Shown here in pieces: positions 18,679-26,861 of a DNA stretch of 64,000 nucleotides (the stretch's first letter is position 1; each line of letters begins with the position of its first letter). Under the pieces are notes generated by a model that was not told the origin of the DNA, ran no database searches, and worked only from the letters and a program-made list of their open reading frames with translations. Source of the DNA: Hymenobacter perfusus. GTDB taxonomy: Bacteria; Bacteroidota; Bacteroidia; Cytophagales; Hymenobacteraceae. The stretch is taken from NCBI RefSeq assembly GCF_003944765.1, contig NZ_RWIU01000001.1:1116001-1180000 (forward strand), written 5' to 3'. The translations under genes were made by a program, and so were the position numbers.

Positions 18679-20082
18679 ATGGCAAACGACTCCTTTCTTG
18701 ACCGCAGCCGCACCGTGGCCGGTCCTGGCTACAACCGCTGGCTGGTTCCGCCGGCGGCCCTGGCCATTCACCTCGCCATTGGACAGGCCTACGCCTTCAG
18801 CGTGTTCAACAAGCCCCTGGGCTCTCTCATCAGCGGCGACGTAAACGCCCCCGCTCCCGACGACTGGACGCCCACCCAGATTGGCATCACCTTCTCCATT
18901 GCCATTGTGCTGCTAGGCTTATCGGCGGCTATTTTTGGAAAGTGGCTGGAGCGCGTAGGGCCTCGCAAGGCTATGCTGGCTTCGGCTTTATGCTTCGGCG
19001 GAGGCTTTCTGATCGGCTCGTTGGGCATTCATCTGCACAATATCTGGCTGCTGTACTTCGGCTACGGCTTCGTGGGCGGCATTGGGCTGGGCATCGGCTA
19101 CATTTCGCCGGTGAGCACGCTCATTAAGTGGTTTCCTGACCGCAAAGGCGTGGCTACCGGTATGGCCATCATGGGTTTTGGGGGCGGGGCCATGATTGGC
19201 TCGCCACTGGCCAACAACCTGATGGGCCACTTCAAGGACTCGGCTCCGCAGGGCGTAGCGCCCACATTCATTGTAATGGGTCTGATTTATCTGGTATTTA
19301 TGCAGTTTGGGGTGTGGACCATCCGGGTGCCCGCCGACGACTGGAAACCGGCCGGCTACGTGCCCAGCACCGAGCACAACGCCATGATTACCACGGCCAA
19401 CGTATCGGCCGATAACGCTATCAAGACGCCGCAATTCTGGCTGCTGTGGGTGGTACTGCTGACCAACGTAACGGCGGGCATTGGTGTGCTGGAAACGGCT
19501 TCGCCCCTCATTCAGGAAACCTTCTCCGACGGCGCCATGGGCGCAGGCGCGGGTGTAACTGCTGCCGCTGCTGCGGGCTTTGTGGGCCTACTGAGCTTGT
19601 TCAACCTGCTGGGCCGCTTCTTCTGGTCATCGGCTTCCGATAAGCTGGGCCGCAAGGTCACGTACGCCATTTATTTTGGGCTGGGCATTCTGCTGTACGC
19701 GCTGGTGCCCACGCTGGGCCACGGCCTGCAACTGACACTGTTTGTGGTAGTAGCCTGCGTGATTATCAGCATGTACGGCGGTGGGTTTGCCACCATTCCG
19801 GCCTACCTCTCCGATATGTTCGGCAAGTACCAGGTAGGTGCCATCCACGGCCGTTTGCTCACGGCCTGGAGTACGGCCGGCGTATTAGGGCCGCTCATCG
19901 TGCACACCCTCCACGAGCACGCCAAAGAGCAGGGCCTGACCGGCGCGGCGGCCTACCAGAACGTATTCTACACTATGGCCGGCGTGCTGGTGCTGGGTTT
20001 GCTGGCCAACCTGGCCGTACGCCCCGTGAAGGAGCAGTACTACGAAAAAGGCCCCGTAACGGCCGAAGCCGGCGGCCACTAA
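18679..20082 (+). CDS. OFA-family MFS transporter (oxalate/formate antiporter type)
   Basis: 467 residues with about 12 hydrophobic segments. OFA-family marks are LAIGQAYAFSVFNKPLG near the N-terminus, LIKWFPDRKGVATGMAIMGFGGG, and GRFFWSSASDKLGRKVTYAIYFGLG in the second half. The family includes the oxalate:formate antiporter and other monocarboxylate carriers; the substrate cannot be decided here. It is followed 127 bp later by a 48-residue one-helix protein that accompanies such transporters. A formate-dehydrogenase-like enzyme is encoded 15 kb downstream, which may point to formate or oxalate, as inference. Confidence 0.9.
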   Translation: MANDSFLDRSRTVAGPGYNRWLVPPAALAIHLAIGQAYAFSVFNKPLGSLISGDVNAPAPDDWTPTQIGITFSIAIVLLGLSAAIFGKWLERVGPRKAMLASALCFGGGFLIGSLGIHLHNIWLLYFGYGFVGGIGLGIGYISPVSTLIKWFPDRKGVATGMAIMGFGGGAMIGSPLANNLMGHFKDSAPQGVAPTFIVMGLIYLVFMQFGVWTIRVPADDWKPAGYVPSTEHNAMITTANVSADNAIKTPQFWLLWVVLLTNVTAGIGVLETASPLIQETFSDGAMGAGAGVTAAAAAGFVGLLSLFNLLGRFFWSSASDKLGRKVTYAIYFGLGILLYALVPTLGHGLQLTLFVVVACVIISMYGGGFATIPAYLSDMFGKYQVGAIHGRLLTAWSTAGVLGPLIVHTLHEHAKEQGLTGAAAYQNVFYTMAGVLVLGLLANLAVRPVKEQYYEKGPVTAEAGGH

Positions 20083-20209
20083 TCCCTGAAAGGAGCCTGA
20101 AATACAGATAGATGCTCGTGTCTTGGTTGCGCTGCTTTGTGCAGCTGCCGGTTGCCGTTTCACCTTTCTGTGTCATGCTTCATCATTCACCTCTCAACTT
20201 TCCTCCCTT

Positions 20210-20356
20210 ATGACTACTCCCGCTAATTCATCTGCTCCGCACGTTGAGGAGCCCGCCGTGGGTGGCTCGGCCATTATTGCCTGGCTGTACGTGGGCATTC
20301 CGCTGGCCTGGGGCGTGTCGCAAACCTTTATCAAGGCGCTGGCTTTGTTTAAATAG
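20210..20356 (+). CDS. Small single-helix partner of the OFA transporter
   Basis: 48 residues: a polar N-terminus (MTTPANSSAPHVEEPAVGG) and then one transmembrane helix (SAIIAWLYVGIPLAWGVSQT), ending in IKALALFK. It matches what has been called the MFS transporter small subunit found next to OFA-family carriers. The start is the ATG at 20210; a longer frame from 20123 has no support. It probably shares a transcript with the carrier, since the terminator comes only after it. Confidence 0.8.
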   Translation: MTTPANSSAPHVEEPAVGGSAIIAWLYVGIPLAWGVSQTFIKALALFK

Positions 20357-20382
20357 GTTTTTCGCCCCGAAATTTTCATCTT

Positions 20383-20418
20383 CAGAAGCACCCTTAAGGG
20401 GTGCTTCTGTTGTTTTTA
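20383..20418 (+). terminator. Rho-independent terminator
   Basis: AGAAGCACCC-TTAA-GGGGTGCTTCT followed by GTTGTTTTT, 27 bp after the small-subunit stop codon. It closes the transporter operon. Confidence 0.9.
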
Positions 20419-20451
20419 GGCCCATACGGCCGACTGGCCCCGCCTCCTCTC

Positions 20452-20877
20452 ATGTCTTCGGATTCCGCTGCTCCTGCCAACATCGTCCTGCTCGATTCCT
20501 TTTCGGATGTCATTGCCGCCCACCTGGCCAAAAACCAGCTGGAAGCGGCCGGTATTCCGTGCTTCCTCAGCAACGAAAGCCGGCCCTACGGCCCCGTGCT
20601 GGGCAGTGTGCGCCTGTTCGTACGCCAGCCTGACGTAGCGGCAGCCCAGGAGGCCCTGCACCCGCAGCGCGCCGCCATGCAGGCCATGCCCCCGGAGTCG
20701 CCCGACGAGGAGTCGGCCGCCACGCTCCGCTGCCCCCGTTGCCACCACCCCGACGTGGTGTGCCGCCACCAGCCCCAGCCCCAGGACAACCTGTTCGTGA
20801 AGCTGCGCCTGTGGCTGCTGGCCCCCGAGAAACCCCAGTGCCACTGCTTCCAGTGCGGGCTGGATTTTGAGGGGTAG
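20452..20877 (+). CDS. DUF2007-type protein with C-terminal zinc ribbon
   Basis: 141 residues. The N-terminal part, about 8-68, reads LDSFSDVIAAHLAKNQLEAAGIPCFLSNES and VRLFVRQPDVAAAQEAL, the pattern of the DUF2007 putative signal-transduction domain. The C-terminal part has two Cys pairs, CPRC (about 99-102) and CFQCG (near the end), which fit a zinc ribbon. No partner or pathway is visible. The start is the ATG at 20452; the longer frame begins inside the terminator of the preceding operon. Confidence 0.75.
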   Translation: MSSDSAAPANIVLLDSFSDVIAAHLAKNQLEAAGIPCFLSNESRPYGPVLGSVRLFVRQPDVAAAQEALHPQRAAMQAMPPESPDEESAATLRCPRCHHPDVVCRHQPQPQDNLFVKLRLWLLAPEKPQCHCFQCGLDFEG

Positions 20878-20986
20878 TGGGGAAAGTCGAAGAGAAAAAG
20901 TAAAAGCTGACCAATAGCAGATGCTTTCGACTTGTTACCTTTTGCTTCATCAACCTACTACTTCCAATCAGGCATATTATCGGCCA

Positions 20987-21605
20987 ATGTCCCGTTTAGC
21001 TATTATATATCTGCTTCTGCTGCTAACCGCATACGGGGCTACCCCCGGCTTGGCGCGGGCCCAGGCGGCACCAAACTGCCCCGCCTTTATTCAGGTTCTT
21101 CCAGCAGAACTTCGACAGCACATTGGTGTATGAAAGCCGCTCTAGCTGGTACGATGTTCCGGATATGCTGATTCTTGCCAAACAGGGCAAGGAAGTGTAC
21201 TTTTTCACTTACAGAAGCCCATACAATTCTACTCGAGGACACTTCGTACCGGGCGGCCTTACTCGGTATTTCAATGAACAGGAGGCCCGCTTCCGGACTA
21301 CTAAGCCTGATACTAACCGATTTCTACTTCTACCGGAAATAAACATTAGGAATCTGGCGCAGACTTGGGAAGCGTTACGCCCCAGGCAACTGTGGAAAGT
21401 ACGGGATGCTGATCCACATCCAGCGGGCCAGATCTGCGGGGCGGAAGACGCCGAAACCAGTATCCTGCATTTTCTCACCCGCGCCAGCGCACGGTCAGCT
21501 AGCTTTTATGCTCCCGATTTTTATGAGCAATGCGAAGGTAAAGGCTTCAATCGTGGACAGGTAATCCGGGCCCGGAATACACTTCAGAACCTGTTGAAGC
21601 AGTAG
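20987..21605 (+). pseudogene. Secreted protein gene with a probable +1 frameshift
   Basis: A first frame starts at 20987 (MSRLAIIYLLLLLTAYG), has a signal peptide and stops at 21133. The frame shifted by +1 continues without interruption to 21605 with YDVPDMLILAKQGKEVYFFTY and a Cys near the C-terminus. Reading through with one base skipped near 21095 joins the two naturally (NCPAFIQ then FFQQNFDSTL), giving a protein of about 205 residues. The gene is therefore disrupted by a one-base insertion, or this is a sequencing error. Family unknown. GC content is lower than in its neighbours. Confidence 0.7.
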
Positions 21606-21608
21606 CGG

Positions 21609-22835
21609 CTACCGAAACCGCCACACTGGCAGAACCGTGCCTGCGGGGAAATGCTCCGGTTCCGGCGGTAGCTCTAGGAAGCCACTGGAGGTGAGCAAGC
21701 TAGCCATGTCGCCGGAGCCGCCGGCCCGCTCGGGGGTGGCCAGCAGGCGGCCGTCGGGGCCGGCCTCCAGGCTCACCAGCAGGAAGTGCGTCATGGGCGG
21801 CTTGAAGTCGATGGGGTGGGTGAGGACGGCGGGCACGGGCGCGGCCCCGGTGGCCGAGGTACCGGCGGGCTGCTGCACGGCCAGCAGCCAGGGCCGGGCG
21901 TAGCGGTAGAAGTTCACGAACGTGGACACCGGGTTGCCAGGCAGCGCAAACACCACCGCCCCGCCGGGCTGCTGCCCGAACCAGAACGGCTTGCCCGGCC
22001 GCTGCTTCACCTCGTGAAACACCTGCTCCACGCCCAGCTCCCGCAGCACACTCGGCAGAAAATCAGCCTTGCCCATCGACACGCCCCCGCTGAGCACCAC
22101 CGCATCGAAGCCCGAAAGCAAGGCAGGCAAGCCCTTGCGCAAGGCTTCGGGGTCGTCGTCGAAGTGGAACAGTTCGGTGCGGGCCCCGGCGGCTTCGGCG
22201 GCGGCCTGCAGCATCAAGGCATTGGAGCGGCGGATCTGGTGGGCTTGGGGCTGCTCGGTGATGGGCACCAGTTCGTCGCCGGTGCTCACCACCGCCACCC
22301 GCGGCCGCCTCGACACGGCTACGGTAGCGGCTCCCACGGTGGCGGCCACCGCCATTTCGGCCGGCTCCAGGCGCGTGCCGGCGGGCACCAGCAGGTCGCC
22401 CTGGTGGCGGTCGGCAGCCTGGGGGTGCACGTTGTGGCCGGCCCGGGGCGGCAGCGCCTGCACGGTGGCCCAGCGCTGGCCCGCCGAATCGGTGCGAAAC
22501 GTGAGGTCTTCGTAGCGAATCACGGTATCGACGCCGGGCGGCAGCATGGCCCCGGTCATGATTTCCACGGCCGCCGTGGCATCCTGCACCAGTCGCGGAG
22601 GCTGACCGGCAAACTGTGTGCTTTCAATGCGGAATTCCGCCTGGCCCGCTGCCAGCGCCCCGTAGCGCACGGCCATACCGTCCATGGCCACCCGGTTAAA
22701 GGGCGGAAAGTCCCGGTCGGCGCGCAGGTCCTCGCGCAGCACGCGGCCGGCGGCCAGGCTCAGAGAAAGATGCTCCACTCCCAGTGGGCGGATGGTGGCG
22801 GCAACAAGGCGGGTGGCTTCAGCAACGGAAATCAT
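21609..22835 (-). CDS. moeA: Molybdopterin molybdotransferase MoeA
   Basis: 408 residues, normal length. Visible motifs are the N-terminal PFNRVAMDGMAVRY, GAMLPPGVDTVIRYEDL, the MogA/MoeA-fold segment VAVVSTGDELV, and LSGGVSMGKADFLPSVL and FALPGNPVSTFVNFYRY. It inserts molybdate into adenylated molybdopterin. The start ATG at 22835 is preferred to a GTG at 22841. It is convergent with the frameshifted gene, from which it is separated by only 3 bp. It is the leftmost member of the molybdenum-cofactor island. Confidence 0.95.
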   Translation of the reverse strand: MISVAEATRLVAATIRPLGVEHLSLSLAAGRVLREDLRADRDFPPFNRVAMDGMAVRYGALAAGQAEFRIESTQFAGQPPRLVQDATAAVEIMTGAMLPPGVDTVIRYEDLTFRTDSAGQRWATVQALPPRAGHNVHPQAADRHQGDLLVPAGTRLEPAEMAVAATVGAATVAVSRRPRVAVVSTGDELVPITEQPQAHQIRRSNALMLQAAAEAAGARTELFHFDDDPEALRKGLPALLSGFDAVVLSGGVSMGKADFLPSVLRELGVEQVFHEVKQRPGKPFWFGQQPGGAVVFALPGNPVSTFVNFYRYARPWLLAVQQPAGTSATGAAPVPAVLTHPIDFKPPMTHFLLVSLEAGPDGRLLATPERAGGSGDMASLLTSSGFLELPPEPEHFPAGTVLPVWRFR

Positions 22836-22910
22836 AGGCACGAAGGTAGAACAAGCCGTAGCTTGCGCCGTTTCTCAACGCGCAAACCGGCTGGTTGTTT
22901 GGGCCAGACG

Positions 22911-23005
22911 CAGTAGCGCGAACTTTGTAGTTCGCGTCCCCGAAACGTTGCAACGACAGCCACTCGAATGGCGCGGGAACACGAACTACAAAGTTCGCGC
23001 TACTG
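22911..23005. repeat. Family C palindromic repeat, doublet
   Basis: The left arm CAGTAGCGCGAACTTTGTAG and the right arm CTACAAAGTTCGCGCTACTG are complementary. Within the left arm CGCGAACT-TTGT-AGTTCGCG is a hairpin. It lies between moeA and the RtcB-like gene, 5 bp from the RtcB stop. Confidence 0.85.
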
Positions 23006-23010
23006 CTTGC

Positions 23011-24105
23011 CTACACGCCAGTGAACTTCACGGTCACGATGGGCGTCGTTTCGTCGCAGCGGAGCAGGTGAGGCTGGGTGGCCAGCAGCGCCGCCGAATC
23101 CTTATAGGCGAAATCGAACTCCTGCAGAATGCTGCTGTCGAAGTCGCCCTGGCGGTTGAGCAACTCAGAGAAGCGTTGCCGGTACGCGTCCTTTTCCGTC
23201 TTCTTCAAGGAGTGCCAGAATTTGAGGGTATCGGTGCGGCTCAGCTGCCGGCCGGCGCCGTGGGCGCAGCTCCAGAGGGCCGGCTCCAGCGCCTCGTGCC
23301 AGGGGTTGGGTCGCACTATCAGGGAGCCCCGGCTCATCGAAAGCGGAATGACTACCTCGCCACCGGCCACCAGCTGGGTGCTGCCCTTGCGGTGAATGAT
23401 GCCTGCGGGCGTGAAGTCGAGCAGGTTGTGGCAGCTGTCGGCCACCACAGGAGTGCCAGCGGCCACGTACTGGTTGCGCAGCAGGAAGTCGTAGGTTTTG
23501 TCCAGAAACTCCCGCCGCCGACCAGCTGCGTACGTGAGCACCCGCTGGTATTGCTGCCGGTAAGCCGGCGTGGCCACCTCAGCGGGCAACCAGTCCTGGC
23601 CGGGGTTGTGCAGTTGCAGCAGTCGGACATTTTCCTGGTACATATACACGCCCAGGTTGCGGCTCCCGGTGTGCACGATGACGTACAGGTAATCGGCCGA
23701 CTCTTCCAGCGACAGGAAGTGGTTGCCGCCGCCCAGGCCTTCGTCGGTCATGCGGTGAACTTCCCGTTCCAGCGCCCGGTAATGTCGGGCCTTATCGAAC
23801 GGACGCAGCACTTCCGACCTGGGAATGCGCAGGTACGCCACCCCGCATCCCATATCCTTGCCGGTCACCAGCGGGTAGAAAACGTCGTTGGTCTGGAAGG
23901 CGACGCCTACCGGAATGGACCGTTCGGAGCAGTAGTGAATATCAGGGAATACGGCAATCTGGCCGATGTTATCCTGTTGCTCGAAGGCGAGCAGGGACTG
24001 TAGCGCGTTCTGCTCCACGGCGCTACAATCCGTGAAATAGACTGTTTTCACGGGGTCTTCTTTACGAAATGAATAAGCGGGGCGCGCCTCGGGGAGCAGC
24101 CGCAT
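23011..24105 (-). CDS. RtcB-family RNA ligase-like protein, short form
   Basis: 364 residues. RtcB marks are present: KDMGCGV (D84, C87), GGGNHF (N128, H129), VHTGSRNLG (H145), DSCHN (H225) and CAHGAGR, whose H282 fits the guanylylated His. These are the residues that bind Mn and GTP. RtcB joins 2',3'-cyclic phosphate or 3'-phosphate ends to 5'-OH in RNA repair. The protein is shorter than the common 400-480 residue enzymes, and its C-terminus (PIVTVKFTGV) differs from the usual ending. No archease gene is nearby. It sits inside the Moco island, with no obvious link to it. Confidence 0.85.
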   Translation of the reverse strand: MRLLPEARPAYSFRKEDPVKTVYFTDCSAVEQNALQSLLAFEQQDNIGQIAVFPDIHYCSERSIPVGVAFQTNDVFYPLVTGKDMGCGVAYLRIPRSEVLRPFDKARHYRALEREVHRMTDEGLGGGNHFLSLEESADYLYVIVHTGSRNLGVYMYQENVRLLQLHNPGQDWLPAEVATPAYRQQYQRVLTYAAGRRREFLDKTYDFLLRNQYVAAGTPVVADSCHNLLDFTPAGIIHRKGSTQLVAGGEVVIPLSMSRGSLIVRPNPWHEALEPALWSCAHGAGRQLSRTDTLKFWHSLKKTEKDAYRQRFSELLNRQGDFDSSILQEFDFAYKDSAALLATQPHLLRCDETTPIVTVKFTGV

Positions 24106-24220
24106 AGTGGGCGCGCAATCTTCAGGGTCTCAGCATAGACCTGCGCAAAGATGCTGAAAAAATCAATCCGGCAGCTGCGCTGGTTATTTCATTCGGCTGG
24201 CACCAACGGCCGGGGCAGCG

Positions 24221-24315
24221 CAGTAGCGCGAACTTTGTAGTTCGCGCCCCCGAATGGTAACCGAACGACAGCCACCCAAACGGCGCGGGGGCGCGAACCG
24301 CAAAGTTCGCGCTAC
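24221..24315. repeat. Family C palindromic repeat, doublet
   Basis: Same build as 22911-23005, with CAGTAGCGCGAACTTTGTAG on the left and GCAAAGTTCGCGCTAC on the right. The right hairpin here is GCGAAC-CGCAAA-GTTCGC. It fills the gap between the divergent RtcB-like gene and moaC. Confidence 0.85.
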
Positions 24316-24387
24316 TTTCCGGGCAGTACCTTCGTACAGGCCTTACTCTCCACTTTCCTCACTCACAAGCTGAAGCTTGTGCTCCGT

Positions 24388-24876
24388 ATGTCCGACTCCG
24401 CTAAACTCACTCACCTCAACGACGCCGGCCAGCCGGCCATGGTGGACGTGGGTGCCAAACAACCCACCCGCCGCGTGGCCCGCGCCCGCAGCCGGGTGGT
24501 GCTCGGCCCCGAAATCATGGCCCTGGTAAAGGAAGGCGACCTGCCGACCCGCAAAGGTCCCGTGTTTCAGACGGCTATTCTGGCCGGGATTATGGGGGCC
24601 AAGCGCACCTCTGAGCTGATTCCGCTGTGCCACCCGCTGGGCCTGGATAACTGCCAGGTGACCATTGAGGTGGATGGCCCCGATGCCGTGCTGATTGAGT
24701 GCACGGCCACCGTGACGGGCAAAACCGGGGTGGAAATGGAGGCCCTAACCGGCGCTTCGGTGGCGGCCCTCACCATCTACGATATGTGCAAGGCCCTCTC
24801 GCACGACATTCTCATTCAGGAAACCCGCCTCATCAGCAAAACCGGCGGCAAACAGGACTTTCACCATGCCGGATAA
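24388..24876 (+). CDS. moaC: Cyclic pyranopterin monophosphate synthase MoaC
   Basis: 162 residues, full length. Motifs: PAMVDVGAKQPTRR, GPVFQTAILAGIMGAKRTSELIPLCHPL with the conserved Cys-His, and TGVEMEALTGASVAALTIYDMCKA (the substrate Lys/Asp region of the family), ending SKTGGK. It works after MoaA to form cyclic pyranopterin monophosphate. The start is the ATG at 24388. The gene overlaps the following mobA fusion by 11 bp, which implies translational coupling. Confidence 0.96.
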   Translation: MSDSAKLTHLNDAGQPAMVDVGAKQPTRRVARARSRVVLGPEIMALVKEGDLPTRKGPVFQTAILAGIMGAKRTSELIPLCHPLGLDNCQVTIEVDGPDAVLIECTATVTGKTGVEMEALTGASVAALTIYDMCKALSHDILIQETRLISKTGGKQDFHHAG

Positions 24877-26041
24877 CGCCCCCGCCGATAAACCCCGCAC
24901 CAAGCACGCCCACCTGACCCGCCCCGCGCTGGGCGAGTTCGGACGGCACGAGCTGGCCATTCTGGGCGCGCCCTGCGGCCGCATCAAGGAACTGGCAGCC
25001 AGGCTGCTGCCGCTGCTGTCCGAAACCCTGCGCGTGGCCTACGTGGATGCCGACCACGCCGCCGCCGATGCCGTGCGCAACGGCACCGCCCCCGAAACCG
25101 GCATGCTGGCCGCCGGGGCCAGCGCCGAGCTGACCGACAACATCCGCTTCGCCCGCCTCGACGTGAAGCGGCCCCTGGACCGGTTCAGCCAGCCCGAATT
25201 GCTCCAAAATAACAGCCTGGTGCTGGTAAACGGCAACCACTTCCGGGCCGCCCAACAGCTGGTGATTCTGGACCCCGCCAAGCCCGTGGAAAAGAAGCTG
25301 GACCGCCTCACCGACGTGCGCGCCCTGCTGCTGCCCGAAGGCGTAACGGAAGTGCCCGCCTACCTGCGCGCCCATCTAGAAGAAGCCAATGTACCCGTAC
25401 TGCCTTTGCACGATACCGGCGCTATTGCCCAGCTGATTCTGGCCGAGTGGCAGGCCACCGCGCCGCCGCTGCGGGGTCTGGTGCTGGCCGGGGGGCGCAG
25501 CCAGCGCATGGGCCAGGACAAAGGCAAACTGGCCTACCATGGCCAGGAGCAGCGCGCCTACGCGGCCGAGCTGCTGGCCCCCTTCTGCCAGGACGTCCAC
25601 GTTTCCTGCCGCCCCGACCAGGTGGTGGAGCTGGAATACGCCGGCCTGCGCCCCCTGCCCGACACCTTCGCCGACTTGGGACCTCTCAGCGGCATCCTCT
25701 CGGCCCTGCGCCTCGACCCCAATGCCGCCTGGCTGGTAGTGGCCTGCGACCTGCCGTTTCTGTCCGAAACCACCCTGGCCCACCTCGTGCAGCACCGCCA
25801 GCCGGCCCGCCTCGCTACGGCCTTCCAGAGTCCCGAAAACGAGTGGCCCGAGCCGCTCATCACCATCTGGGAGCCGGCCAGCTACCCGCAGCTGTTGCGC
25901 TTCCTGAGCCTGGGCTACAGCTGCCCCCGCAAAACCCTCATCAACTCCGACGTGGCCGTGCTGCCCGCCCCCGCCCCTCAGGAGCTGCGCAACGTGAACA
26001 CGCCCGAGGAAGCAGCACAGGTGCGCCAGGAGTTGGAGTAA
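24866..26041 (+). CDS. mobA: MobA-type guanylyltransferase fused to a degenerate MobB-like domain
   Basis: 391 residues. The C-terminal half, about 200-390, is a MobA nucleotidyltransferase: LVLAGGRSQRMGQDKGKL at 205-222, CDLPFLSETTL, and ending NVNTPEEAAQ. It would attach GMP to Mo-molybdopterin. The N-terminal half, about 25-195, has the lay of a MobB NTPase (LAILGAPCGRIKELAARLLP, then VAYVDADH), but the Walker A Gly-Lys-Thr/Ser is missing, so it probably does not hydrolyse GTP. The fusion would make the MGD form of the cofactor used by the FdhF/YdeP-type enzyme in this island. Its start overlaps moaC. Confidence 0.85.
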   Translation: MPDNAPADKPRTKHAHLTRPALGEFGRHELAILGAPCGRIKELAARLLPLLSETLRVAYVDADHAAADAVRNGTAPETGMLAAGASAELTDNIRFARLDVKRPLDRFSQPELLQNNSLVLVNGNHFRAAQQLVILDPAKPVEKKLDRLTDVRALLLPEGVTEVPAYLRAHLEEANVPVLPLHDTGAIAQLILAEWQATAPPLRGLVLAGGRSQRMGQDKGKLAYHGQEQRAYAAELLAPFCQDVHVSCRPDQVVELEYAGLRPLPDTFADLGPLSGILSALRLDPNAAWLVVACDLPFLSETTLAHLVQHRQPARLATAFQSPENEWPEPLITIWEPASYPQLLRFLSLGYSCPRKTLINSDVAVLPAPAPQELRNVNTPEEAAQVRQELE

Positions 26042-26055
26042 CGAGTAGAAAAGAC

Positions 26056-26211
26056 CGTCATTCCGAGCCTGCGAGGAATCTCGCGTGCTGAGGTTGAAAC
26101 GCAAAACAGAACGTCATGCTGAGCTTGTCGAAGCATCTCTACCGCAATGCTAATCAAAGCAGTTAGCCAGAGGTAGAGATGCTTCGGCAAGCTCAGCATG
26201 ACGTTCTGTTT
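26056..26211. repeat. Family A palindromic repeats, three arms
   Basis: One arm with the ATTCC/GGAAT stem (from 26056) is followed by an inverted pair with ATGCT/AGCAT stems (about 26104-26211, AAACAGAACGTC...GACGTTCTGTTT). It fills the gap between the convergent mobA and moaE genes and begins 14 bp after the mobA stop. Confidence 0.85.
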
Positions 26212-26236
26212 TAGCAGATTTCGGCCAGAAAAGTGG

Positions 26237-26656
26237 TTACGGGTGCGCGGCAACCCACACGTCGCCGTCTTCATAGAACTCCTTTTTCCAGATGGTGACT
26301 ACCTGTTTCAGGGTATCGATGATGTACTGGCAGGCGGCGAAGCTCTCGGCGCGGTGCGGGGTGGACACGGCCACCACCACGGCCACGTCGCCGATGTGGA
26401 GGGTGCCTTTGCGGTGTACCACGGTTATGTTCTCTACCATCGGCCACTGTTCAGCGGCCTGCTCGGCTACTTTGTGGAGCTGGTGCAGGGCCATGCTGTC
26501 GTAAGCTTCGTACTCGAGGCGCACCACGGGGCGGCCGGTGCTCTTGTTGCGCACCGTGCCGATAAACGTGTTGATAGCGCCCGCTCCGTCGGCTTCCACA
26601 CTGCGCAGGGCGGCCGGTACGTCGATGGGCTGGTCGGTGAGGTCGATGTTGATCAA
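26237..26656 (-). CDS. moaE: Molybdopterin synthase catalytic subunit MoaE
   Basis: 139 residues from a TTG at 26656 (INIDLTDQPIDV), the usual MoaE length. Motifs: GAINTFIGTVRNKSTGRPV, LEYEAYDSMALHQL, the pocket VVHRKGTLHIGDVAV, and VTIWKKEFYEDGDVWV with the active-site Lys. It transfers sulfur from thiocarboxylated MoaD to cyclic pyranopterin. The frame stays open upstream to 26845, but that part is translated from repeats (MLRQAQHD again), so I do not include it. moaD lies upstream on the same strand, separated by two repeats. Confidence 0.92.
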   Translation of the reverse strand: MINIDLTDQPIDVPAALRSVEADGAGAINTFIGTVRNKSTGRPVVRLEYEAYDSMALHQLHKVAEQAAEQWPMVENITVVHRKGTLHIGDVAVVVAVSTPHRAESFAACQYIIDTLKQVVTIWKKEFYEDGDVWVAAHP

Positions 26657-26694
26657 GGGAAGGACGGGAAGGATTTGAGGTCGTGAAAAATGGC

Positions 26695-26733
26695 CGTCAT
26701 GCTGAGCTTGCCGAAGCATCTCGCATGCTGACG
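26695..26733. repeat. Family A palindromic repeat, single arm
   Basis: CGTC-ATGCT-GAGCTTGCCGA-AGCAT-CTCGCATGCTGACG. One arm only, between moaE and moaD. Confidence 0.8.
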
Positions 26734-26752
26734 TCCGGGGCAATCTGAACGG

Positions 26753-26861
26753 TGTAGAGACGCAGCATTTTGCGTCTCGTCGTTGAACGACTAGGGCCGC
26801 GCCAAGCATTGCCGATTGAACAACATCAGCAACGACGAGACGCAAGATATTGCGTCTCTAT
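26753..26861. repeat. Family B palindromic repeat, doublet
   Basis: Two inverted arms. The left hairpin is GAGACGCA-GCATT-TGCGTCTC and the right is GACGCAA-GATA-TTGCGTC. The outer TAG of the right arm, read on the minus strand, is the stop codon of moaD. Confidence 0.85.

Noticed and set aside
26657..26845. N-terminal extension of moaE to 202 residues
   Set aside because: The extra part is translated from family B and family A repeats. Standard MoaE length is reached from the TTG at 26656.
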